DNA of 64,000 nucleotides from an uncultured Collinsella sp. (GCA_902496275.1 CABVAC010000006.1:20697-84696); one strand, 5' to 3'. Shown: positions 8,008-16,330, numbered from the stretch's first letter. Numbers and translations are program-made. Notes: generated by a model not told the origin, from the sequence alone.

Positions 8008-9102
8008 ATGGGTCTGATTCAAAAGAAGGACGAGAAGGACGAGATCGACGGCATCCAGATCATCGAGCGCGGCGAAGGCCCCGACGGTGACGAGGACGAG
8101 AAGATCGATCTGGTCGCCGGTACGTCTGCCGAGCACATTGCCGCCGGCACGACGGCCGAGGAGGAGGACGCCCGATTGGAGGCTCAGATTGCCGCGGATG
8201 CCGCTGACGAGAATCTGATGCCCGAGGCCCAGGATGAGGACGACGATATTCTGGGTTCCGATGAAGACGACCATGCATCCAGGCACAAGAAGACGATGAT
8301 TGCCGCCTTTGTGGTTGCCGTCGTGATCGCCGCCGTGGTCGGCTTCTTTATTGGCAATGGCGGCTTTGGCGGCAAGGGTGTCGGCTCGTCGACCCTGACC
8401 GAGGACCAGCTCGATTCGACCGTGGCAAGCTATAGCTACAACGGCAAGAAGAGCGACATCACCGCGCGCGAGGCCATCGAGAGCCAGTACAGCCTCGACA
8501 CCGTCAAGGATAGCGATGGCAACTACACCGCTCCTTCTGCCGACGTCATCCTGTCCTACGTGCGCAACAAGATCCTGCTCGACGCTGCCGAGGACGAGGG
8601 CATTACCGTCTCCTCTAAGGAGATGAAGCAGTACGCCGAGGAATCCATCGGCACTTCGGACTACAAGACCATGGCCACGCAGTATGGCGTGTCCAAGGAC
8701 CAGGCCAAGCAGATCGTCCGCCAGTCCGCGACGCTGCAGAAGCTCTACAAGAAGAAGGTGGGCGATAGCTCCGCAAGCATGCCGACCGCTCCGACCGAGC
8801 CTTCTGACGGCAATGAGGACACCGCGAGCAAGGATTACGCCGACTACATCATCAACCTTGCCGGCGACGAGTGGGATAGCTCGAAGGGTACCTGGAAGGA
8901 CGAGAACGGCACCTACGCTAAGGCCTTTGCCGACGATGCCTTTACGGCCGATAGCGCCACCTATAAGCAGGCCATGACCGCCTACTACACTGCTTACCAG
9001 CAGTACTCTTCGCAGGCTTCGAGCGCCAGCTCCAAGTGGACCGAGTATGCTAACGGCCTCTACGCCAAGGCCAACATCAGCATCTACGGCCTGTTTGCGT
9101 AA
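8008..9102 (+). CDS. Membrane-anchored SurA/PrsA-like chaperone domain protein
   Basis: The 364-residue protein has a long acidic cytoplasmic N-terminus (1-93), one membrane helix (about 96-116, TMIAAFVVAVVIAAVVGFFIG) and an outside domain. Residues 125-250 resemble the N-terminal helical domain of SurA/trigger-factor-like foldases (ITAREAIESQY, VILSYVRNKILLDAAEDEGI, TVSSKEMKQYAEE). There is no parvulin isomerase domain. A Ser/Thr/Pro linker at about 253-270 leads to a Tyr/Ala-rich C-terminus. It probably assists secreted protein folding. It is monocistronic, starts after AAGGAG and is followed by a strong terminator. The N-terminal GLIQKKD heptad recurs in the unrelated membrane protein at 46149. 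Confidence 0.75.
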   Translation: MGLIQKKDEKDEIDGIQIIERGEGPDGDEDEKIDLVAGTSAEHIAAGTTAEEEDARLEAQIAADAADENLMPEAQDEDDDILGSDEDDHASRHKKTMIAAFVVAVVIAAVVGFFIGNGGFGGKGVGSSTLTEDQLDSTVASYSYNGKKSDITAREAIESQYSLDTVKDSDGNYTAPSADVILSYVRNKILLDAAEDEGITVSSKEMKQYAEESIGTSDYKTMATQYGVSKDQAKQIVRQSATLQKLYKKKVGDSSASMPTAPTEPSDGNEDTASKDYADYIINLAGDEWDSSKGTWKDENGTYAKAFADDAFTADSATYKQAMTAYYTAYQQYSSQASSASSKWTEYANGLYAKANISIYGLFA

Positions 9103-9144
9103 AGAGTCGCACGGCTCATCGAGCATCTAGCCGATAGACAGCAG

Positions 9145-9184
9145 AAAGTCCGCCAGTACGGAAGTCGTTCTGGCGGACTTTTTG
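9145..9184. terminator. Strong terminator between convergent genes
   Basis: AAAGTCCGCCAG pairs with CTGGCGGACTTT (12 bp) and is followed by TTTTT on the plus strand. It separates the plus-strand SurA-like gene from the convergent Xre gene and may act on both. Confidence 0.9.
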
Positions 9185-9216
9185 CGTTGAGGGCGTGATT
9201 GGCGGCTTAATTATGG

Positions 9217-9456
9217 CTATTCATCTTTAAGTCCAAAAAGGCTATCGGCTTCATCGTCGGATATATATTCCAGTACATCGCCCGGTTGGCAGTCGAGTGC
9301 CCGACATATCGCGTCAAGAGTTGAAAAACGTATGGCAGAAACCTTGCCCGTCTTAATGCGTGACATATTGACCTGGGAGATGCCCACGCGTTCCGCAAGC
9401 TCTTTGGATGAGATCTTGCGTTCGGCGAGCATGCGGTCAAGCCGCAGAATAATCAT
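9217..9456 (-). CDS. Xre-family helix-turn-helix regulator
   Basis: This 79-residue single-domain protein has the Cro/C1-type helix-turn-helix: LAERKISSKELAERVGISQVNMSRIKTG, with recognition helix SQVNMSRIK, then TLDAICRALDCQPGDVLEYI typical of the HTH_26 subgroup. The gene follows a DUF2975 membrane protein gene by nine bases. These two families occur together in many Gram-positive genomes, where the pair is thought to sense an envelope or peptide signal. It probably controls its own operon. Confidence 0.9.
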   Translation of the reverse strand: MIILRLDRMLAERKISSKELAERVGISQVNMSRIKTGKVSAIRFSTLDAICRALDCQPGDVLEYISDDEADSLFGLKDE

Positions 9457-9465
9457 GGATTCCTC

Positions 9466-10104
9466 CTAGAGCAACTCGTCATCTTGTTTTTGCAGGATAT
9501 ACCCGTAGCGGAAGATGCTGGCAATCAGGCAAATAATCAGGCCTGCAAAGAGCATGGAGGGCTCGAATAACTGGCCGGCGAACGCATCCGTAAAGCTGCC
9601 GCCAAATCCTAAGAGTATCATTCCCGTGATTACGGCACCAAGAAGCCTCACGGCAACGCCGCCGATAAGGAATAAATGTCCTACTCGACGAAGTGTCTGG
9701 TTACATTCAAGGTCAAAGGGCCTGCCTTCCTTTTCAATGTTGAAGAAAAGCCTGCGCACGCTTATCGCGATGGTAAGCGCGAGGCATGTCATCAAGAGGC
9801 TCCCTATGGCAGTGTGGCCATCGTGTGCGACGAGCATAAGTGGGGCCTGCGCATCGGTACCGACAATAGCCAGGCACGGCCCTTCGCCGGCTTGAAGTTC
9901 TACGGATTGGAGGCACGACCCTTGGGAGAGGCCGGGCAATATAAGTAGAAGGTCAATCGCAATGACTGCGAGGAGTCCCAGAGCGAGCGCTGTGGTAATG
10001 CAGATTGTGGCCCATTTGCAGATGCGAGCGAGCTTCCTCAGTTTGGCTATCGTCTGTTCGCGGCTGATGGTTTCATTCGATATAGATGCGTTTCGGTGGA
10101 CCAT
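9466..10104 (-). CDS. DUF2975 membrane protein
   Basis: The 212-residue protein has four hydrophobic segments (about 32-56, 96-118, 139-165 and 178-200) with the DUF2975 spacing, including the C-terminal GLIICLIASIFRYGYILQKQ that leads to QDDELL. The start at 10104 has GGAGG upstream; an in-frame ATG at 10143 lacks one. The loop between helices 1 and 2 is enlarged, with two Cys (SCLQSVELQAGEGPCLAIVG) that could form a disulphide outside the cell. It forms an operon with the Xre regulator gene and probably acts as its membrane partner; the function of the family is unknown. Confidence 0.85.
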   Translation of the reverse strand: MVHRNASISNETISREQTIAKLRKLARICKWATICITTALALGLLAVIAIDLLLILPGLSQGSCLQSVELQAGEGPCLAIVGTDAQAPLMLVAHDGHTAIGSLLMTCLALTIAISVRRLFFNIEKEGRPFDLECNQTLRRVGHLFLIGGVAVRLLGAVITGMILLGFGGSFTDAFAGQLFEPSMLFAGLIICLIASIFRYGYILQKQDDELL

Positions 10105-10127
10105 AACCCCTCCAATCGGCGTTTTGG

Positions 10128-10143
10128 ATGATACTTGTATCAT
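10128..10143 (-). promoter_or_regulatory. Candidate operator of the DUF2975-xre operon
   Basis: ATGATACTTGTATCAT is a palindrome with 7-bp arms located 24 bp upstream of the DUF2975 start. Its size suits a Cro/C1-type dimer, so autoregulation by the Xre protein is likely. Confidence 0.45.
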
Positions 10144-10354
10144 ATCAAAATTAATGATAAACGATAAATAATTACGTATACTGAGTAAGTAATGATTGAA
10201 AACGATTAGCGTGAGCTATTAGCTCATTTTGGATGCCGGAGTTTGGCGTTCGGGGGATGAGGACAAATGCCAAAAACTTCCCGTGATCGCGCAAGTGCTC
10301 CATCGCGCTTCCCTAATTCATCTGGGAAAACAACTGCAAACGATTGCAAGTAAC

Positions 10355-10384
10355 CGGTGAACGGTCGAAAACTACCGTTCACCG
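10355..10384. promoter_or_regulatory. Inverted pair of the GGTGAACGGT motif
   Basis: CGGTGAACGGT (10355-10365) faces ACCGTTCACCG (10374-10384) across 8 bp. A degenerate half-site TGCAAACGAT lies exactly 21 bp before the first. It belongs to the motif family found upstream of most sugar operons in this window. Confidence 0.55.
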
Positions 10385-10504
10385 ATAATCTCAAAACTGG
10401 TTCTAACTGGTATTAAGTCAAAAAGACCAATTCACATATCTTCACAATGACCTGCAATTTTTCTTCACGCTATTTTTAGCCGCCCTGCGTTGTTTAGACA
10501 CAGG

Positions 10505-10545
10505 AAAAGATCCGATCTTTTGCCAAAGCATTTCGAAACGGTTTC
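10505..10545. promoter_or_regulatory. Two short palindromes upstream of the aga operon
   Basis: AAAAGATCCGATCTTTT (10505-10521) is a near-perfect palindrome. GAAACGGTTTC (10535-10545) resembles a catabolite-type LacI-family site. They sit about 270 bp before the EIIA start. Confidence 0.4.
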
Positions 10546-10573
10546 AAAACCGCAGGTAGAAGTGTTAACGACC

Positions 10574-10604
10574 GGTAAACGGTCGATTTATCACCGTGAG
10601 CGGT
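10574..10604 (+). promoter_or_regulatory. 21-bp direct repeat GGTAAACGGT / CGTGAGCGGT
   Basis: The two decamers start at 10574 and 10595, exactly 21 bp apart, in the gap upstream of the aga operon. The same arrangement recurs upstream of the lac and gal genes. Confidence 0.6.
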
Positions 10605-10677
10605 GCAAAAACGTTTTACCGTATGAATCAAGGAAAGCGACCTCTTCTGGGGTGATATAGTGACAACAACACGTCAC

Positions 10678-10707
10678 GTGGTTACTACCAGTTTAGAAAC
10701 CACTGGT
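10678..10707 (+). promoter_or_regulatory. Candidate GntR (AgaR/NagR-type) operator of the aga PTS operon
   Basis: GTGGTTACTACCAG (10678-10691) matches at 13 of 14 bases the CTGGTTACTACCAG site before agaS. A further half-site ACCACTGGT (10699-10707) and two AACTGGT copies near 10395-10412 lie in the same gap. Confidence 0.6.
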
Positions 10708-10807
10708 CTTCAAAGAACGCTTTCCAAGAAGCTTTAAGGGCGAGCGCCCGCTGGCTTCCGAAAATCATCGGACTCAGATTGTACACACCTTCGGAAGGGA
10801 AATTTGA

Positions 10808-11251
10808 ATGGTTGGCTTTATTCTTACCGGTCATGGACAGTTCGCACCCGGCCTTGCAAGCGCTATCGCGATGGTTGCCGGCGACCAGCCTGCTTTTACC
10901 GTCGTTCCTTTTGAGGGCGACCAGGCCGCATCCTACGGTGAGGATCTCCGCGCCGCTATTACCGCCATGCGCGAGGAGTGCGATGGCGTGCTCGTCTTTA
11001 CCGACCTGCTTGGCGGCACCCCGTTCAACCAGTCGATGATGATTGCCCAGGATGTCGACAACGTCGAGGTTCTGACTGGCACCAACCTTCCCATGGTTAT
11101 TGAGCTTCTGTTCCTCCGCGGCAATGCCACGCTCGCCGAGCTTGGCGAGCAGGCCGTGACCGTTGGCCAGACGGGCGTCACCGCCCAGACGGTCGCATCC
11201 GTTGCCGGCTCCGAGGAAGAGGATATCTTCGGCGACGAGGACGGCATCTAA
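10808..11251 (+). CDS. agaF: PTS EIIA, mannose family (GalNAc-type)
   Basis: The protein accepts phosphate from HPr and passes it to EIIB. It begins MVGFILTGHGQFAPG, where His9 is the phospho-acceptor of the mannose-family IIA. FTDLLGGTPFN (about 71-81) is the second family motif. It has 147 residues, with an acidic Glu/Asp tail. It is the first gene of the IIA-YajC-IIB-IIC-IID operon, starting after GGAAGGG. The neighbouring GntR, AgaS and NagA genes point to N-acetylgalactosamine; a glycosaminoglycan disaccharide is possible but no unsaturated glucuronyl hydrolase is present. Confidence 0.9.
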   Translation: MVGFILTGHGQFAPGLASAIAMVAGDQPAFTVVPFEGDQAASYGEDLRAAITAMREECDGVLVFTDLLGGTPFNQSMMIAQDVDNVEVLTGTNLPMVIELLFLRGNATLAELGEQAVTVGQTGVTAQTVASVAGSEEEDIFGDEDGI

Positions 11252-11532
11252 TGGCCGATTTCGGAGCCAACGTCCTGAGCTCCTCGGTCGCCCTTTTAGG
11301 CCTGCTTGTCATCATGGGCTTGATTTACACCATCTGGTCGCAAATCAACATGAAGAAGAAGCAGAAGTACTTCAAGGAGCTGCACACCGAGCTCAAGCCG
11401 GGTCAAGAGGTTCTTTTCGCCGGCGGTATCTACGGAACCGTCAAAGGCATCGAAGGCGAGAAGGTCCAGATCAAAGTCCGATCCGGAGCCGTCGTAGATG
11501 TTTCGCGTTACGCGATTCAGGAGATCAAGTAA
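11251..11532 (+). CDS. YajC-family protein inside the PTS operon
   Basis: This is a small single-span membrane protein (93 residues). Residues about 10-33 form the helix (SVALLGLLVIMGLIYTIW), followed by the YajC pattern LKPGQEVLFAGGIYGTVKGIEGEKVQIKV that forms a small beta domain. YajC is normally a holotranslocon partner of SecDF. Its start overlaps the EIIA stop by one base, so it is co-translated with PTS genes. Streptococcal hyaluronate PTS operons also carry a yajC gene, so this pairing is probably functional, perhaps helping membrane insertion of IIC/IID. Confidence 0.88.
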   Translation: MADFGANVLSSSVALLGLLVIMGLIYTIWSQINMKKKQKYFKELHTELKPGQEVLFAGGIYGTVKGIEGEKVQIKVRSGAVVDVSRYAIQEIK

Positions 11533-11568
11533 CTGTCGTCAGCAAATAACGAAAGGAAGCTGATCAAC

Positions 11569-12051
11569 ATGGCAGAACCCAACATTCTTCTTACCCGCAT
11601 CGATAACCGACTGGTTCATGGTCAGGTTGCCACCCAGTGGAACTCCACCCTGGGCTCCAACCTCATCCTCGTCGCCAACGACGACGTGGCGTCCAACACC
11701 ATGCGCCAGAACCTCATGAAGATGGCCGCTCCCGCCGGCGTCGCTACGCGTTTCTTCTCTCTGCAGAAGACCATCGACGTCATTGGCAAGGCGAGCCCGC
11801 GCCAGAAGATCTTCATCGTGGCCGAAACACCGGAAGACGTGCTTACGCTCGTCAAGGGCGGTGTGCCTATAAAGAAGGTAAACATCGGCAACATGCACAT
11901 GTCGGAAGGAAAGCGCCAAGTCGCCACCTCCGTCGCAGTTAACGACGAGGATGTCGCTGCGTTTAAAGAGCTGCAGGAATTGGGGGTGGAGTTGGAGATC
12001 AGGCGCGTTCCGAGCACGCCTGTTGAGGACACGAGCAAGCTCTTCTCGTAA
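11569..12051 (+). CDS. agaV: PTS EIIB, mannose/sorbose family (GalNAc-type)
   Basis: EIIB takes phosphate from EIIA and gives it to the incoming sugar. The N-terminus LLTRIDNRLVHGQVATQW is the family signature, with His17 as the phospho-site. KGGVPIKKVNIGNMHMSEGK near residue 105 is the second conserved loop. It has the normal length of 160 residues. It lies 36 bases after yajC with GAAAGGAAG upstream. A diverged copy with Tyr in place of this His lies at 21360. Confidence 0.92.
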   Translation: MAEPNILLTRIDNRLVHGQVATQWNSTLGSNLILVANDDVASNTMRQNLMKMAAPAGVATRFFSLQKTIDVIGKASPRQKIFIVAETPEDVLTLVKGGVPIKKVNIGNMHMSEGKRQVATSVAVNDEDVAAFKELQELGVELEIRRVPSTPVEDTSKLFS

Positions 12052-12141
12052 TCCTCGTGATCCACGTTGTCAGGAGTGAAACCCTGACGTTCTGTACGTG
12101 AAATCCAAAGTGCGTACATACATTTTGAAAGGAGGAGCAAG

Positions 12142-12942
12142 ATGGAATACTCGATCATCCAGATCGCTCTGGTCTTCGTCGTCACGTTCATCGCGGCAAT
12201 CGACCAGTTTGACTTCCTCGAGTCTCTCTATCAGCCCATCGTCACCGGCGCCGTCATCGGTCTTATCCTTGGCGACCTCAACACCGGTCTTCTCGTGGGT
12301 GGTACCTATCAGCTCATGACGATCGGCAACATGCCGATCGGAGGCGCTCAGCCGCCTAACGCCGTCATCGGCGGCATCATGGCAGCCATTCTCGCTATCG
12401 CCACGGGCCTCGAGCCCAACGCGGCAGTCGGCCTCGCCATTCCGTTCGCTCTGCTTGGCCAGCTTGGCGTTACCCTGGTCTTCACGCTTATGTCCCCGCT
12501 TATGTCCACGGCCGATAACATGGCTCACAACGCGGACACCAAGGGCATCGAGCGCCTGAACTACTTCGCCATGGCTCTGCTCGGCCTGATCTTCGCTGTC
12601 GTCGTCACCCTGTTCTTCATCGCTGGCGCTACCATCGGTCAGACCATCGCTTCTGCCATCCCGACTTGGCTGCAGACCGGTCTCTCCGCTGCAGGCGGCA
12701 TGATGCGCTTCGTCGGCTTCGCCGTCCTGCTCAAGGTTATGATGAACCGCGATATGTGGGGCTTCTTCCTCATGGGCTTTGGCCTCGCGCTCATCACCGT
12801 TGCCAACGATTCGCTGGCAACCCCTGCTCTGCTCATCCTCGCTCTCATCGGCTTCGGCATCGCTTTCTGGGACTTCCAGCAGCAGACCGAGCTGAAGGGT
12901 GCAGCTGTTTCTGACGGAGGTGACTTCGAAGATGGCATCTAA
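12142..12942 (+). CDS. agaW: PTS EIIC, mannose/sorbose family (GalNAc-type)
   Basis: This is one half of the membrane channel. The 266-residue protein is strongly hydrophobic, with about seven helices, and carries GDLNTGLLVGGTYQLMTIGNMPIGGAQPPNAV, the IIC-Man signature, near residues 45-76. A good AAAGGAGG precedes ATG 12142. The C-terminus is acidic (GGDFEDGI), and the gene overlaps the IID gene by 11 bases, so the two channel subunits are probably coupled in translation. Confidence 0.92.
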   Translation: MEYSIIQIALVFVVTFIAAIDQFDFLESLYQPIVTGAVIGLILGDLNTGLLVGGTYQLMTIGNMPIGGAQPPNAVIGGIMAAILAIATGLEPNAAVGLAIPFALLGQLGVTLVFTLMSPLMSTADNMAHNADTKGIERLNYFAMALLGLIFAVVVTLFFIAGATIGQTIASAIPTWLQTGLSAAGGMMRFVGFAVLLKVMMNRDMWGFFLMGFGLALITVANDSLATPALLILALIGFGIAFWDFQQQTELKGAAVSDGGDFEDGI

Positions 12943-14014
12943 TGAGTATGTGATCCCGGAGCACTACGAGGATCTCACTCCTGCTCCGCAGCTCGACCAG
13001 AAGACCCTCAACAAGATGGCTTGGCGCTCCTGCTTCCTGCAGGCATCGTTCAACTACGAGCGCATGCAGGCCGCTGGCTGGCTTTACTCCATCATCCCCG
13101 GTCTGGAGAAGATCCACACCAACAAGAACGACCTCGCGGCTTCCATGAGCCACAACCTGGAGTTCTTCAACACCCACCCGTTCCTCGTCACCTTTGTTAT
13201 GGGCATCGTGCTTTCGCTCGAGCAGAACAAGGTTGACATCCCCACGATCCGCGCCGTCCGCGTCGCCGCAATGGGCCCGCTCGGTGGTATCGGTGACGCC
13301 CTGTTCTGGCTGACGCTCGTGCCTATCACGGCCGGCATCACCTCCAACATGGCCATCAACGGCAACGCCGCTGCACCGATCATCTTCCTGGTGATCTTCA
13401 ACGTCGTCCAGTTCGCTCTGCGCTTCTGGCTCATGAACTGGTCCTACAAGCTTGGCACCAGCGCTATTGACGCTCTGACCGCCAACATGCAGGCCTTCAC
13501 GCGTGCCGCTTCCATCATGGGCGTCTTCGTCGTCGGTTGCCTGGTCGTCACCATGGGTGGCACCCAGATCAACCTCCAGATCCCCAACGGCACCACCCGT
13601 GGCCTCTCCGCTACTACCGTGATCGTCTCCGAGAAGGAGGCCGAGAACTTCACCGGTATGGAGGGTATCGATACCGAGACCGCTGAGGCCGGTACCATCG
13701 CCATGACCGATGAGGACGGCAACGCCCTCACCGCTTCCGATGCCGACGGCAACGCTGTCAAGTGCGGCGTCACCGATCTGGGCAACGGCATGGAGTCCGT
13801 TACCTACGGCACCGTTACCGAGGATCCGGTCAACTTCTCTGTTGCCGACACCCTCAACACCATCGTCCCGAAGCTCGTCCCGCTTATGCTTACGCTGCTG
13901 CTTTACTACATGTTCGCTAAGCACAGCTGGACCCCGACCAAGGGCATTCTCCTGCTCTTCGTCCTTGGCATCCTGGGCGCTGGCCCGCTTGGTCTCTGGC
14001 CGAGCATCTGGTAA
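12932..14014 (+). CDS. agaE: PTS EIID, mannose/sorbose family, with an extra loop
   Basis: This is the second channel subunit. LNKMAWRSCFLQASFNYERMQAAG (about 28-51) and AAMGPLGGIGDALFW (about 111-125) are the IID signatures, and the last 50 residues hold the C-terminal helix pair. The protein has 360 residues against about 270-300 in most IID proteins. The excess is a polar insertion at about residues 215-305 (GTTRGLSATTVIVSEKEAEN through VTEDPVNFSVADTLN), with Asp/Gly/Thr-rich turns like a small extracellular domain. ATG 12932 was chosen from alignment with IID N-termini and a GGAGG 11 bases upstream. Confidence 0.9.
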   Translation: MASNEYVIPEHYEDLTPAPQLDQKTLNKMAWRSCFLQASFNYERMQAAGWLYSIIPGLEKIHTNKNDLAASMSHNLEFFNTHPFLVTFVMGIVLSLEQNKVDIPTIRAVRVAAMGPLGGIGDALFWLTLVPITAGITSNMAINGNAAAPIIFLVIFNVVQFALRFWLMNWSYKLGTSAIDALTANMQAFTRAASIMGVFVVGCLVVTMGGTQINLQIPNGTTRGLSATTVIVSEKEAENFTGMEGIDTETAEAGTIAMTDEDGNALTASDADGNAVKCGVTDLGNGMESVTYGTVTEDPVNFSVADTLNTIVPKLVPLMLTLLLYYMFAKHSWTPTKGILLLFVLGILGAGPLGLWPSIW

Positions 14015-14080
14015 GGCTCTAGCTTGAGGGGTGTGTCCCTACGCGGCTCACACCCCGACCCCTTAAGCCATGTGTATGTT

Positions 14081-14118
14081 AAAAGCCGCGTGCTCGAAAG
14101 AGCGCGCGGCTTTTGTTT
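14081..14118 (+). terminator. Terminator of the aga PTS operon
   Basis: AAAAGCCGCG pairs with CGCGGCTTTT, with an inner TGCT/AGCG stretch around CGAAAG, followed by GTTTTC. Confidence 0.85.
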
Positions 14119-14199
14119 TCTTGTTGATTCGGGTGTGGCAGACAGATAATGCTAAACACCCTAGGTAGTTAGCCGAATTCGAGCAAAAGGGAGGATAGG

Positions 14200-14931
14200 A
14201 TGGCGATCGGAGCGCGTAAGCAACCGCTGTACGATCAGCTGGTCGATATTCTGACCGAAAAGATTGACCATGAATATCGCGCCGGTGACATGATTCCTTC
14301 CGAGCGCGAACTTTCGGAGCGCTATGGTCTCTCGCGCACTACGGTACGCCTGGCTCTGCAGGAACTGGAGCGTTTAGGACTGGTGGTTCGGCAGCACGGT
14401 CGCGGTACCTTTGTGACCGACCGTTCGGCAAAAGCAACCAATCTTATGCAGTCCTACAGCTTTACCGAGCAGATGCGCGCGATGGGTCGAGAACCCGAGA
14501 CCACGATTCTCGAGTTTTGCGAGATGGAGGCCGATAAGAATCTGGCCGAGCATATGGGATTGCGCATCGGTGATCGCATTTTTAAGCTCAAGCGCCTTCG
14601 TTCTGCCGACAACATGCCCATGATGGTCGAACGCAGCTATCTACCGGTTCGTCAATTTCTGTCCCTAAAGCGACCGCTGCTGGAGCGTAAGCCGCTTTAC
14701 GATGTGATTGAGCAGGACTTTCAGCAAAAGATTCGCGTGGCCGAAGAGGAGTTCTATGCGAGCATAGCCCGTCCCACCGATGCCCACCTTTTGGGAATTG
14801 TCGAGGGCTCGCCTGTGCTCGATTTGGTCAGGACTACGTATAACGAGTCAAACGAGGTAGTGGAGTACACACTCTCGGTTGCTCGTGCCGATCAGTTTAA
14901 ATACAAGGTTTACCACCAGCGCAGTAACTAG
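14200..14931 (+). CDS. GntR/HutC-family regulator of amino-sugar genes
   Basis: Residues 8-75 form the winged helix domain (IPSERELSERYGLSRTTVRLALQELERLGLV, then the GRGTFV wing). Residues about 85-238 are a UTRA effector domain, ending in SVARADQFKYKVYHQR. Proteins of this group (NagR/DasR/AgaR) bind phosphorylated amino sugars such as GlcN-6-P. It stands alone between the aga PTS operon and agaS, both of which carry its likely operator (C/G)TGGTTACTACCAG. It should repress both until GalNAc- or GalN-phosphate accumulates. AGGGAGG lies upstream of ATG 14200. Confidence 0.9.
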   Translation: MAIGARKQPLYDQLVDILTEKIDHEYRAGDMIPSERELSERYGLSRTTVRLALQELERLGLVVRQHGRGTFVTDRSAKATNLMQSYSFTEQMRAMGREPETTILEFCEMEADKNLAEHMGLRIGDRIFKLKRLRSADNMPMMVERSYLPVRQFLSLKRPLLERKPLYDVIEQDFQQKIRVAEEEFYASIARPTDAHLLGIVEGSPVLDLVRTTYNESNEVVEYTLSVARADQFKYKVYHQRSN

Positions 14932-14970
14932 TGCCCGCATCGTTTCCATATGGTGATTCTTTGCATTTAA

Positions 14971-15006
14971 CTGGTTACTACCAGATAACCAACCGAAGTG
15001 TATAAT
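14971..15006 (+). promoter_or_regulatory. agaS promoter with GntR-type operator
   Basis: CTGGTTACTACCAG (14971-14984) is a palindrome with 5-bp arms covering the expected -35 position of a perfect TATAAT at 15001-15006. Occupation would block RNA polymerase. The near-identical site at 10678 supports a shared regulator. Confidence 0.7.
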
Positions 15007-15045
15007 TGCACGTCAGAGGATTACTTCTAGAGAGAGGTATTAGAA

Positions 15046-16212
15046 ATGTTCGAGAAGAGTGTCGAGGAGCTCACCGAGCTCGGCGCCCAGATCACCACGG
15101 CCGAGATTGCTCAGCAGCCCGAGCTTTGGCGTGATACGCTCAACATCTATCGCGAGAACAAGGAGGCCATCGAGGCCTTCCTGGCCGAGGCTCGCGCTAT
15201 GGGCGAGGGTCGTCTGTCCGTTGTCTTCACCGGTGCCGGTACGTCCGACTACGTTGGCGATACCTGCGCCCCGTACCTGCGTCACGCTGGCAACACTGAT
15301 CTCTACGACTTTAAGCCCATCGCCACGACCGACATCGTGAGCGCCCCGCGCGACTTCCTGCGCGCCGAGGATCCCACGCTCGTGGTTTCCTTTGCCCGCT
15401 CTGGCAACAGCCCCGAGAGCCTTGCCGCCGTTGCCGTTGCCAAGGAGCTCGTCCACAACGTCAAGTTCCTCAACATCACCTGCGCTCCCGAGGGCAAGCT
15501 CGCCGTCGAGTCCGCCGATGATCCCAATGCGCTGACGCTGCTCATCCCGCGCGCCAACGACAAGGGCTTCGCCATGACCGGTTCCTACACCTGCATGACC
15601 CTGCTCTCCACCCTTATTTTCGACACTGCCTCTGACGAGCAGAAGGCCGAGTGGGTCGAGACGATTGCCAAGATGGGCGAGGAGGTCATCTCCCGTGAGC
15701 CTGAGATCGCCGATTACCTGGCTGGCGACTTCAACCGCGTGACCTACTTGGGTTCTGGCTCCTTCGGTGGCCTTGCCCAGGAGAGCCAGCTCAAGATCCT
15801 CGAGCTCGCTCACGGTCTGGTTGCTACTTCCTACGACACCTCCATGGGCTATCGTCACGGACCTAAGTCCTTCGTCGACGATAAGACGCTCGTCTTCGTG
15901 TTCGTCAACAACGACGCCTACACCCGTCAGTACGACATCGACATCCTCAACGAGATCGGTGGCGACAAGATTGCTCAGCACACCGTTGCCGTTCAGCAGG
16001 ATGGCGCTACCGTCTACGAGGGCGAGTCCTTCACCTTTAAGGGCTACGAGGCGCTTCCCGAGGGCTACCTTGCCCTGCCGTTCGTGATGTTTGCCCAGGC
16101 TATCAGCCTGCTCAACTCCGTGCGCGTGGGCAACACGCCCGATACGCCGAGCCCCACCGGCACGGTCAACCGCGTGGTCAAGGGTGTGACGATTCACCCC
16201 TTCACCGCTTAA
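15046..16212 (+). CDS. agaS: AgaS-type SIS-domain sugar isomerase/deaminase
   Basis: AgaS converts galactosamine-6-phosphate to tagatose-6-phosphate with release of ammonia. The 388-residue protein has two SIS domains: the first with FTGAGTSDYVGDTCAPYLR and SFARSGNSPESLA (about residues 62-130), the second with YLGSGSFGGLAQESQLKILE and MGYRHGPKSFVDD (about 230-290). This matches the AgaS group rather than GlmS, since no glutaminase domain is present. AGAGAGG lies upstream of ATG 15046. It is followed by its own terminator, then nagA. It links the aga PTS to the tagatose pathway encoded elsewhere in the window. Confidence 0.92.
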   Translation: MFEKSVEELTELGAQITTAEIAQQPELWRDTLNIYRENKEAIEAFLAEARAMGEGRLSVVFTGAGTSDYVGDTCAPYLRHAGNTDLYDFKPIATTDIVSAPRDFLRAEDPTLVVSFARSGNSPESLAAVAVAKELVHNVKFLNITCAPEGKLAVESADDPNALTLLIPRANDKGFAMTGSYTCMTLLSTLIFDTASDEQKAEWVETIAKMGEEVISREPEIADYLAGDFNRVTYLGSGSFGGLAQESQLKILELAHGLVATSYDTSMGYRHGPKSFVDDKTLVFVFVNNDAYTRQYDIDILNEIGGDKIAQHTVAVQQDGATVYEGESFTFKGYEALPEGYLALPFVMFAQAISLLNSVRVGNTPDTPSPTGTVNRVVKGVTIHPFTA

Positions 16213-16230
16213 TCGCGTCCCCCTGTAAGG

Positions 16231-16268
16231 GCGCCCGTCCGCTCATAACGGCGGGCGGGCGCTTTTTG
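16231..16268 (+). terminator. Terminator after agaS
   Basis: A 12-bp GC stem (GCGCCCGTCCGC with GCGGGCGGGCGC, one mismatch) is followed by TTTTT. Confidence 0.85.
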
Positions 16269-16330
16269 TTTTTACATGGACCGGGTATAAGCATTACCAC
16301 AGTCAACTGCTTTAGAAGCAAGGAGTGCAT

